36,997 nucleotides of DNA from Methanothrix sp. (GTDB taxonomy: Archaea > Halobacteriota > Methanosarcinia > Methanotrichales > Methanotrichaceae), in contig JAUWQF010000008.1 of assembly GCA_030611205.1 (NCBI GenBank), forward strand, positions 1 to 36,997, written 5' to 3'. Below the pieces are notes generated by a model. That model saw only the letters and a program-made list of their open reading frames with translations. It did no database searches and was not told the DNA's origin. Shown in pieces: positions 8,670 through 15,578 of the stretch. Position numbers and translations under genes: made by a program. Numbering within the stretch: the first letter of the stretch is position 1; the number at the start of each line of letters is the position of its first letter.

Positions 8670-9487
8670 TTGTAGTATTCCATGGCCCGGGTTTCTTTCT
8701 CCTTGAACATCGCCATCCTGTTTATTATATCCTCAAAGTTGAGCTTGTGAGCATCGAACATCGGCCCGTCGATACAGGTGAGCTTCATCTCCCCGTCCAC
8801 AAAGACACGGCATGAACCACACATGCCTGTGGCGTCGATCATAATCTGTCGTACTGTGACGATCGTGGGCACGCCATATGGCTCTGTGAGCCCTGCCAGA
8901 TCGCGCAGTGCCGGTATATCCCCGCCAGCAAATATGATATCCACCTTTCCTTCATCGAGAAGATCTTTCAATACTTCCGTATAGTGTCCTTTGATGCCAC
9001 ATGAACCGTCCAGGGTGGTAAGGTAATACTCGTCGCAGAAAGCCTCGGAAAGCTCCTTTTTGGGATAGATGTCAGCCTTGGTGGGGAAGGTCTGGATGGA
9101 GGTCACATGATTGCCTTCTATCTCCTGCAGCGCCTTACATAGGGCATAGTTCTCAGCATGTCCGCAGACCAGATCAGAAGCAAAGACGATATTGCCGTAT
9201 CTCTTGAGCTCGGGCGAGTTCCCCATGGGTCCTATAACCGCTTCGAGAGAGTCGCCCACCTCGAAGCTGTCCAGCTCAACGGAAGTTTTGCCCAGCTTCT
9301 TGATGAGCATTGTAATCTTACCGTCCTCTGCCTTCTGTATGGACATGGGTATTCTTTCACCCCGGGGGACGGTGATCAAGACAGCAAAGTTCCCTGGCAG
9401 GAACCTCTCGGCCACCATAGACGCCTCGACCTCGATCAGATAATCCGCGGCATTAAGATCCTCTTTTCGTGTTATTCTGTGTTTCAT
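8636..9487 (-). CDS. NfnA/SudB-like FAD-NAD(P) electron-transfer subunit, copy 2
   Basis: A 283-residue paralogue of the protein at 1712-2617. It has the FAD loop RIPMS, a nucleotide fold, and the same [2Fe-2S] spacing (Asp, then Cys after 5, 3 and 12 residues, in DATGMCGSC and the following LTC). Start ATG 9487 is preferred over the longer frame because it follows GGTGAAGG and lies directly behind a TATA box. First gene of the nfnA-nfnB-like operon. The last residues (KILPSVGFT) and the TGA stop come from the dispersed palindromic element, so the original C-terminus was replaced or extended by the insertion; the conserved domains are complete, so activity is probably kept. Confidence 0.87.
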   Translation of the reverse strand: MKHRITRKEDLNAADYLIEVEASMVAERFLPGNFAVLITVPRGERIPMSIQKAEDGKITMLIKKLGKTSVELDSFEVGDSLEAVIGPMGNSPELKRYGNIVFASDLVCGHAENYALCKALQEIEGNHVTSIQTFPTKADIYPKKELSEAFCDEYYLTTLDGSCGIKGHYTEVLKDLLDEGKVDIIFAGGDIPALRDLAGLTEPYGVPTIVTVRQIMIDATGMCGSCRVFVDGEMKLTCIDGPMFDAHKLNFEDIINRMAMFKEKETRAMEYYNKKILPSVGFT

Positions 9488-9503
9488 ACCTTCACCACTC
9501 CTC

Positions 9504-9513
9504 TTTATATATG
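9504..9513 (-). promoter_or_regulatory. TATA box of the nfnA-nfnB-like operon
   Basis: The minus strand reads ATATATAAAG about 20-25 bases before ATG 9487. At usual archaeal spacing, transcription would begin at or very close to the start codon, so the message may be nearly leaderless despite a purine-rich stretch before the ATG. Confidence 0.5.
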
Positions 9514-9670
9514 GAGGTGGAATGCGCCAGCCGATAGTAATCTCACGGCAGTGCCCATTATACCTATGGTAACTATTCAGCCTACCCCTCGCCAACACAC
9601 ATAAAGGTAACTAATCTGGATGCTCCAACCAGAACAAGTCAGGACTCTATGAGGAGAGAAGATCTGCCAT

Positions 9671-9715
9671 CCGGTCGGATTCGCTCGGAATACATAATAT
9701 TATACATTATATACA
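9671..9715 (-). repeat. dispersed two-hairpin element, copy 4 (partial)
   Basis: Minus orientation, in the divergent gap between the nfnA-like gene and the site-2 protease gene. The first palindrome is intact (ATAATGTATAATATTAT on the minus strand). The second hairpin keeps only one arm-like GAATCCGACC and is degenerate. Confidence 0.55.
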
Positions 9716-9807
9716 ATGACAAGAAGCCGGCCGGTCTTCGAGCCTATCGATCGTTTACCGGCCCCGTCAAAAGTGATATTAACCTGCAGGGTCGATAAAA
9801 AAAAATC

Positions 9808-10911
9808 ATGAATTTCTCCTTCCAGATAGGGAAGATCGCGGGGATCCCGATCAGGCTACACCTGACGTTCCTGTTGATCATACCCGTGATAGCCTACCTG
9901 TTTGGGATGACCAGCATCCCACTATTTGGAAAAACCTACGGGTTTGGAGAGGTAGAGCCGTCCCTCATCAGGTGGGTCTACTCCTCCGCCTTTACCATCC
10001 TGCTCTTCGTCTGCGTAGGGCTGCACGAGCTGGGCCACTCCGCCGTTGCCATGCGCTACGGCGTAAGGATCAAGAGCATAACCCTCTACATATTCGGAGG
10101 CGTGGCCGCCATGGAAGAGATCCCCCGGGATCCGAAGGCGGAGATCCAGATGGCCATCGCGGGCCCTGGGGTCAGCGGGATCCTCGGGCTGGGATGCGTC
10201 CTCTTCTGGAGCCTGTCGGCCACCTACCTGGGCGAAGAGTATCCCTTCACCGTCCTCCTCTGGACCCTGGGTATGATCAACCTGATGTTGATGGCCTTCA
10301 ACCTCCTTCCCGCCTTCCCCATGGACGGCGGTCGGATTCTCAGGGCCTGGCTTGCCACCAGGATGTCTTACGTCGCGGCGACCCGGCAGGCGGCCACCAT
10401 CGGCAAGACCTTCGCCATATTCATGGGGATACTGGGGATCTTCTCTAGCATCTTCCTCTTGATCATAGCCTTCTTCGTTTATATCGGGGCCTCGGAAGAG
10501 GAGAAGGCCACCTCCATATCGGTCAGCCTGGAAGGGATACGGGTCAGAGACATAATGTCCTCTGTGGTCAGCACCGTGCCTCCTTCCACCACCTTGGGAG
10601 AGCTGGTCAACCTGATGTTCATCGAGAAACACAGGGGCTATCCCGTGCTCCAGGATGGAAAGCTGGCAGGGATAGTAACCATCACAGACATCCAGAATGT
10701 ACCCGAGGAGGAGAGAAACGTCACCACCGTAAGAGAAATCATGATCAAGAAGATATATGTGATCGATCCGGACGTGACGGCGACTGATGCCATGAAAAAG
10801 ATGGCAGAGCGGAGGATTCGCAGGCTACCCGTGCTGGAAGACGGCAGGCTGGTGGGGATCCTTTCCAGGTCGGACCTGGCCAGGGCGATCGAGCTCTGTT
10901 CGAGATGGTGA
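9808..10911 (+). CDS. site-2 protease (M50) with two CBS domains
   Basis: A 367-residue intramembrane zinc metalloprotease. The N-terminal half is hydrophobic with about six membrane segments, the zinc motif HELGH at 73-77 and the third ligand region NLLPAFPMDGG (Asp173). The C-terminal half has two CBS domains (about 246-300 and 308-362), which in this family bind nucleotides and probably gate activity. It should cleave membrane-spanning substrates, but none can be named from the context. The start has no Shine-Dalgarno, only an A-run before ATG 9808, compatible with a short or absent leader. It stands alone, with copies of the dispersed element on both sides. Confidence 0.92.
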   Translation: MNFSFQIGKIAGIPIRLHLTFLLIIPVIAYLFGMTSIPLFGKTYGFGEVEPSLIRWVYSSAFTILLFVCVGLHELGHSAVAMRYGVRIKSITLYIFGGVAAMEEIPRDPKAEIQMAIAGPGVSGILGLGCVLFWSLSATYLGEEYPFTVLLWTLGMINLMLMAFNLLPAFPMDGGRILRAWLATRMSYVAATRQAATIGKTFAIFMGILGIFSSIFLLIIAFFVYIGASEEEKATSISVSLEGIRVRDIMSSVVSTVPPSTTLGELVNLMFIEKHRGYPVLQDGKLAGIVTITDIQNVPEEERNVTTVREIMIKKIYVIDPDVTATDAMKKMAERRIRRLPVLEDGRLVGILSRSDLARAIELCSRW

Positions 10912-10940
10912 GGTCATCTAAGCGCAAAAGGTTTTTTATA

Positions 10941-11080
10941 GTACATAATGTATAACATTGTGTGCTCAGAGTAAATGTTCATGATACCCAGTCTCATGCC
11001 CGAAAAATGAAAATCGGCAGGCACAGGCAGCCTGGGTCGTCATTTTCATGGCAAATCCGACCGAAGAGAGGATTTACTTG
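10941..11080 (+). repeat. dispersed two-hairpin element, copy 3, with internal hairpin segment
   Basis: Plus orientation. The first palindrome (ACATAATG/CATTGTGT) is at 10942-10963 and the second hairpin (AAATCC / GGATTT) at 11053-11076. Unlike the other copies, about 75 bases lie between the two halves, themselves forming a long imperfect hairpin (ACCCAG near 10986 with CTGGGT near 11030, and ATGA/TCAT beside them). The whole forms the leader of the following TraB-family gene. Confidence 0.6.
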
Positions 11081-11099
11081 GTCGGACGTCCTGGGATAG

Positions 11100-12332
11100 A
11101 TGGTCGAGGTAATCGGTTTGGATATGGTAGACGTAGACGGCGCAAAAGATACGGAGATCCGAGATAACGACGTGGTGATCATCGGCACGGCACACGTCTC
11201 TAAGAAGAGCGTCGAAGAAGTGACCACGGCCATAGAAGACCTGAAACCGGATATCGTGGCGGTGGAACTCTGCGAGAGCAGGTACCGCGCTCTTACCGGC
11301 CAGGAAGAGACGGGCGAGATCCAGATAAAAGAGTTGCTGAGCGGGAACAAGCTCTACCTCATTTTGGTCCAGCTTTTCCTGGCCTACATCCAGAAGAAGA
11401 TCGGCGCGGAGATGGGGGTCAAACCCGGGTCGGACATGATCGCGGCCATCGACGCCGCCCATAATACGGGTGCCAGGGTCGCCCTGGTAGACCGGGAGAT
11501 CGGCGTTACCATCCAGCGTTTCTGGTCCAGCATGAGGTTCCGGGAGAAGGTCAAGCTGATAGCCTCACTGATACCGGCGGCCTTCGGCAGAGGCGGCGAG
11601 GAGATCGATATGGACGAGATCACCCAGGATGACGTGGTCGCCCAGGTCATCGAAGAGTTCAGAAAGATATCGCCCCACGCGGCTCAGGTCCTGATAGACG
11701 AAAGAGACGCCTACATCGCCCGGAACCTCATCCGCCTGAGCGGATCGGGTAAGGTGGTGGCGGTGGTGGGCGCTGGCCACAGAGAAGGGATAAGCCGTTA
11801 CCTGGCAAACCCGGAGACTGTACCAGAACTCGATGAGATGGTAAAGCTGCCCGATAAGAGGTTCTCCTTGCCCAAGCTGGTCGGCGTGGCGATGATGCTG
11901 CTGGTGGTGATAACCCTGGTTGCCGTCCTGTTATCGGGCTTTTCCACCCAGAACATCTTCGCCGCGATGAAGATCTGGTTCCTGGTCAACGGGATCCTCA
12001 GCGCGCTGGGCGTGGTCTTGGCCAGGGGCCATCCCCTCTCCGCCATGACAGCCTTCTCGGTGGCATGGATCACCAGCCTGAACCCACTCATCGCAGCCGG
12101 TTGGTTCGCCGGGCTGGTTGAGGCCTGGAAACGCAAGCCAACGATGGGGGACATGAAGGGCATGGGCGAGGCCGAGACCTTCGGCGAGCTGATGACAATC
12201 CCCCTCTTCCGGGTCATACTGGTGGCTGCCCTGGCGAACATAGGAAGCGTTGCGGGGACGGTCTTGGGGAGTTACCTCATCCTCCGGATGGTGGAACTCA
12301 GCCCGACAGAGCTGATAGGCGGGATCCTATAG
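11100..12332 (+). CDS. TraB/PrgY-family membrane protein
   Basis: A 410-residue TraB-domain protein. The N-terminal soluble domain carries GTAHVS (29-34), VELCESR (56-62) and a later VGAGH motif, conserved positions proposed to act in a metal-dependent hydrolase/protease-like fold (TraB/Tiki superfamily). The C-terminal 150 residues hold about four membrane segments, the usual archaeal arrangement. The role in archaea is unknown; the bacterial namesake blocks peptide pheromone. The start is uncertain: ATG 11100 has only a weak ribosome site, and ATG 11124 in the same frame is possible. The leader consists largely of dispersed element copy 3. Confidence 0.88.
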   Translation: MVEVIGLDMVDVDGAKDTEIRDNDVVIIGTAHVSKKSVEEVTTAIEDLKPDIVAVELCESRYRALTGQEETGEIQIKELLSGNKLYLILVQLFLAYIQKKIGAEMGVKPGSDMIAAIDAAHNTGARVALVDREIGVTIQRFWSSMRFREKVKLIASLIPAAFGRGGEEIDMDEITQDDVVAQVIEEFRKISPHAAQVLIDERDAYIARNLIRLSGSGKVVAVVGAGHREGISRYLANPETVPELDEMVKLPDKRFSLPKLVGVAMMLLVVITLVAVLLSGFSTQNIFAAMKIWFLVNGILSALGVVLARGHPLSAMTAFSVAWITSLNPLIAAGWFAGLVEAWKRKPTMGDMKGMGEAETFGELMTIPLFRVILVAALANIGSVAGTVLGSYLILRMVELSPTELIGGIL

Positions 12333-12407
12333 TAACGTCGGGTCGACCGATCCCGTCACCGCTCGATATCTTTTATCATCGGTCGTTGATCTTGTCGTAG
12401 CGATCAT

Positions 12408-12422
12408 ACACACACACACACA
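12408..12422. repeat. short (CA)n tract
   Basis: About seven to eight CA dinucleotides in the convergent gap between the TraB and trm1 genes. Simple sequence, prone to slippage, no coding context. Confidence 0.8.
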
Positions 12423-12590
12423 TCGGATAAAAATACGGTTAGTTGGCACGAATTGTAGATCAGATACAACCATTTCGAATAAGTATAACGCCATTTATAA
12501 CACAATTGATTTATAATCACAGGGACGAAATATGAGATCTCGGATACCACGGATGCATTGCCGAAATCAATCTGGTTCAAAGAAGGGATT

Positions 12591-12679
12591 TGCACGAGAT
12601 GTGAATGGGAGTAGCAATGAAGGGGGTAATATCACAATCTCGTGCATTATGGCGGTAGCGTCCTGTTCCGCTACAGCCA
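12591..12679. ncRNA. candidate structured RNA, two adjacent hairpins
   Basis: The gap 12333-12748 between convergent genes has no convincing coding sequence but holds two strong stems. Stem 1 pairs 12591-12604 (TGCACGAGATGTGA) with 12632-12646, 14 pairs with one bulged A. Stem 2 pairs 12650-12660 (TGGCGGTAGCG) with 12669-12679, ten of eleven pairs, eight-base loop. A TATA-like element reads towards it from either side (about 12509-12518 on plus, 12736-12746 on minus). No family (box C/D, H/ACA, SRP, RNase P) could be recognised, and the strand is undecided. Confidence 0.4.
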
Positions 12680-12735
12680 CTGATGTATATGCATCTTCTC
12701 CTTTATTAAGTTTTAGGTACCCACACCAGAAAGCA

Positions 12736-12746
12736 AATTTTATATA
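12736..12746 (-). promoter_or_regulatory. possible TATA box downstream of trm1
   Basis: The minus strand reads GTTATATAAAATT just after the trm1 stop codon. Transcription would start near 12715 and run through the two hairpins at 12591-12679; there is no minus-strand gene before the TraB 3' end, so the product would be non-coding. Confidence 0.35.
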
Positions 12747-12748
12747 AC

Positions 12749-13843
12749 TCAATGTCTTTTAACGTCGTTGAGCTCGGCGCCTGATAATATCTCCTGGATA
12801 GAACCCAACGGGGCGTTGGTCTTGACCCCAACCCCGCTAAAGTGCGTCCTCGATGCCTCCCACCCCATTGCCCGCAGATCCTCTATCAGGTCATCGATCC
12901 TGCCCGGCGTAGTCTTGAGATCCTTGCAGAGTCGGTGGTGATCGTAGTACATGGGCTCGTCGATCTCTTCTCCGCAGCTCTGGAGGAGCCTGAGGGCACG
13001 ATCGGACCGTCCCTCCACATCTTCGAGCTCCTCGAGGGCCCGGCCGATCAGATCGCGGTCTTGGATGGGGCCCAACCAGAGGGGCCCGGCAGTGACAGTC
13101 TTTCTGCCGCAGAGATCACAGGAGCCCTGAGATCTGCATTCCATCCCGGGGATGGTCCGCCAGCTCCTGCATTCGTGGCAGTGTTCCAGGTAACCCATCA
13201 TCTCCAGCGTTCGGTCTGCCAGCCGGGCCCCCTTCTTCACTTCCAGGTAGAGCCTGACATAGTGGTCCGTGACGTGGGCCAGGAGGGGACAGACGGCCTT
13301 ATCGATCCTGGCCAGCTCCCTGGCCACCGTCCCCAAGAGGATCCTGGCTCCCATCTCCCGGTGGTAATCGGTCTTGACCGGGACAGCTTGGTACTTCCTG
13401 ATCCCGCTCTTGAGGTGAGCGCCGCAGAGGGGTGCGGTATCCGTGGCGGTTATGAAGAGGTACGAACCCGCCGATCGGGAGGCTGCTGCGAGGAAGGGAG
13501 CAGGCGATCCGAAGGGATCCAGATCTACGGCCTCGAAGCGTCTCTGGTGCATCAGGACGTTGGCGTTGGAGCAGCAGATCTCACAGTTGCTGAGATGATT
13601 AAGTTCTATATTTTCTTCGATAATAGCGCAGGCTCTGCGGCTCACGTCGTTCAGGATCACCTTATCCACATCGGTCTCTTTGGCTATCCTGAGCCCTCGC
13701 GCACCGCTGGCTGCAAGAGCGTCCAGATACTGGGTGATATTCAGAGCTCTGGCCACGGCCACCCCCACGTCCCGGTTGAGCACCATCTTGGGGTTGTAAA
13801 AGGCACCTTCGGCGTTGAAGGAGATAGCACCTTCCCGTATCAT
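12749..13843 (-). CDS. trm1: tRNA (guanine26-N2)-dimethyltransferase
   Basis: Trm1 makes m2,2G at position 26 of tRNAs using S-adenosylmethionine. About 364 residues, normal for archaea. The catalytic segment DLDPFGSPAPF is clear, with the SAM-binding region just before it, the conserved HYVRLYLEV in the middle, and a zinc-binding Cys set (CHEC, later CDLC) in the C-terminal domain. ATG 13843 is preferred because GGTGGTG precedes it; ATG 13864 in the same frame is also possible. Last gene of the minus-strand run from valS. Confidence 0.93.
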   Translation of the reverse strand: MIREGAISFNAEGAFYNPKMVLNRDVGVAVARALNITQYLDALAASGARGLRIAKETDVDKVILNDVSRRACAIIEENIELNHLSNCEICCSNANVLMHQRRFEAVDLDPFGSPAPFLAAASRSAGSYLFITATDTAPLCGAHLKSGIRKYQAVPVKTDYHREMGARILLGTVARELARIDKAVCPLLAHVTDHYVRLYLEVKKGARLADRTLEMMGYLEHCHECRSWRTIPGMECRSQGSCDLCGRKTVTAGPLWLGPIQDRDLIGRALEELEDVEGRSDRALRLLQSCGEEIDEPMYYDHHRLCKDLKTTPGRIDDLIEDLRAMGWEASRTHFSGVGVKTNAPLGSIQEILSGAELNDVKRH

Positions 13844-13898
13844 GCGCTCACCACCTGTGGCCATCGTTGCTGGATAACCTGACAGGGAGATGAGGAGG

Positions 13899-14093
13899 TT
13901 ACTTATATCCCTTCTCGATCAGGCCTTCGCTCCAGTAGTTGTCGCACCTGGGGCAATAATATATGGTCTCCACCACAATCTTCTCCCACTTATCCGAGTC
14001 GAGAGCCTTTCTCAGCTCCTTTTGTTCACACTCGTCCCCGCACTTTGGGCAGAAGGGCACAAACTCATCGAGCAATGCCAGATCGTTATCCAC
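13899..14093 (-). CDS. small zinc-ribbon protein
   Basis: A 64-residue acidic/basic protein with two Cys pairs (CPKC and CPRC about 33 residues apart), a typical zinc ribbon. The start is taken at GTG 14093 because AGGAGGAT lies nine bases upstream; the frame is open back to 14132. Lies between the presenilin-like protease and trm1 with gaps of 55-59 bases, so probably in their transcript. Function unknown; nucleic-acid or protein binding is likely from the fold alone. Confidence 0.75.
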   Translation of the reverse strand: MDNDLALLDEFVPFCPKCGDECEQKELRKALDSDKWEKIVVETIYYCPRCDNYWSEGLIEKGYK

Positions 14094-14152
14094 TTGCCTT
14101 ATCCTCCTGGATGTAGATAGAACGCCGCCCAAAAAAAAGCTGTCGGTGAACC

Positions 14153-15031
14153 TCAGAAGGGCCAGACCCCGGCGACGAGAGAACCCAGCAAGAACCCTAC
14201 AACAGCGCCGCCGTTGAGGAAGGGGAGACCTGCCTGAGGTTTATCCCTCGGCGTCAAAGAGAGGAGAGCAAAACCCAGATAGGTGCCCAGCATCGCACCC
14301 AGGGCGGGGGCGTTCACCCCGATACCACCACCCAGGTCGTACCGGGGCGCGGCTAGGAACCAGTTGGCCGATATGACCAGTACCGTGGGGATTATGGCGT
14401 CGCCTAGGCCCAGGAAGTAGGCGCCTCGATCTTTGCCCCCCGCGTCCTTGCGAAAGCTGTAGCCCCGCCGCCAGGGGACGATGAAGAGGAGAGGAGCCCT
14501 GATCTTCATCACCCCTTCTGCAAGAGATACCATGTGGTGGGTCTTGTAGACCGATATGGCGTCGTATACGGCCAGCACGATCAGAAGGAGGATGGCTGGG
14601 AGGGTTGTCATGCTCAGACCGAATAGGGTGCTGACACCGGCACAGACCAGCAACCCCACCAGGTCTATCACGTACCATTCGGGATAGACGTGCAGAAGCA
14701 GCAAGATGACCAGGGATATGACCAGAGCAGGAAGAGGGGCCAAAAAGGCGACGAGGACGTAGAAGACGCTCATGGCTACGGCCATCAAGATCACCAGCTC
14801 TACGATCCAGCCCTTTTTCATCCTCATCGCCAGGAGTATGAAGAGGGTGAAAGCCAAAACCAGGATTATGTAGACGAAGGGGTTTGTGACGGACTCTGGG
14901 TTCTCGAATACCCGGACCTCTGTGGCGGAGAGGGGTGACATCAGGGCCAGCGCGAGGAGCTGGACCGCCATCACCATCAGGGTCATCACCGCTATGGGTG
15001 CAGATCGTTTCAGGATACTATACGAGGGCAT
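14153..15031 (-). CDS. presenilin-like A22 intramembrane aspartyl protease
   Basis: A 292-residue membrane protein with about nine hydrophobic segments. The catalytic aspartates are Asp157 in AVYD (YD motif) and Asp211 in GLGD (GxGD motif); a GLP at 268-270 followed by a small-residue helix stands where presenilins have PAL. This matches archaeal presenilin homologues (PSH, DUF1119), which cut membrane helices. The start ATG 15031 is four bases past the cyaB stop, so expression is linked to valS-cyaB. Its substrates are unknown. Confidence 0.9.
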   Translation of the reverse strand: MPSYSILKRSAPIAVMTLMVMAVQLLALALMSPLSATEVRVFENPESVTNPFVYIILVLAFTLFILLAMRMKKGWIVELVILMAVAMSVFYVLVAFLAPLPALVISLVILLLLHVYPEWYVIDLVGLLVCAGVSTLFGLSMTTLPAILLLIVLAVYDAISVYKTHHMVSLAEGVMKIRAPLLFIVPWRRGYSFRKDAGGKDRGAYFLGLGDAIIPTVLVISANWFLAAPRYDLGGGIGVNAPALGAMLGTYLGFALLSLTPRDKPQAGLPFLNGGAVVGFLLGSLVAGVWPF

Positions 15032-15035
15032 CGTC

Positions 15036-15578
15036 TCATATCCGATCTAAGCGGTCAATCGCCGGGTCCTTTTCGGCCAGCATCTCCAGATAGGACCTCC
15101 TGATGGACTCGGTCAAGCCCAGTTCGGCCATCAGCCCCAGAGCTTCTCTCTTTTGGACAGACCAGTCCTCGTCTCCGGAAAGTTCGATCTCCAGAAAGGT
15201 GCCCAGCCCCTCTACCTCATCCAGGCAGAGGACAGCCTCGCCCAGGGCGTACTTTGTCCTCCGCTTCTTCACCATTCCCGACCTGACGAACCCCAATGAC
15301 TCCAGGATCTCCTCCAGGGCCTCAGGATCGTCTACCCGCACCGTGACTTCCCGCCGTGACTTGGTATCTTCGTCCAGCTTGGGGCCCTTGTAGGTGAGAC
15401 GGACGCCCTCTTCTTTTGTCCTTATCCTCAGCGCTTCATCGGTCCGGGCGAAGTCCCGGAGAGGCGAGTTGAAGTATAGGTCGAGATGGTTCTCCACCCC
15501 CAACATCCTGCCCCCCAACGCTGCGATCTTCTTTTCGATCTCGGGCGAGCACCGGGCCTTGATCTCGACCTCGATCAT
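15036..15578 (-). CDS. cyaB: CYTH-domain protein (CyaB/thiamine-triphosphatase-like)
   Basis: A 180-residue CYTH enzyme with the signature ExExK at residues 3-7 (EVEIK) and alternating charged residues lining the tunnel (RIRTK, LTYKGPK, EIEL). The family binds triphosphate compounds with divalent metal; members are adenylate cyclases class IV, thiamine triphosphatases or inorganic triphosphatases, and the archaeal ones are mostly labelled cyclases without proof. A triphosphatase is at least as likely. The ATG overlaps the valS stop by four bases, a coupled arrangement. Confidence 0.88.
   Translation of the reverse strand: MIEVEIKARCSPEIEKKIAALGGRMLGVENHLDLYFNSPLRDFARTDEALRIRTKEEGVRLTYKGPKLDEDTKSRREVTVRVDDPEALEEILESLGFVRSGMVKKRRTKYALGEAVLCLDEVEGLGTFLEIELSGDEDWSVQKREALGLMAELGLTESIRRSYLEMLAEKDPAIDRLDRI

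Noticed and set aside
12333-12748. Small protein frames in the convergent gap (12404-12595 and 12567-12752 minus, 12532-12747 plus)
   Set aside because: No ribosome site at plausible starts and no recognisable sequence; the hairpins explain the region better.
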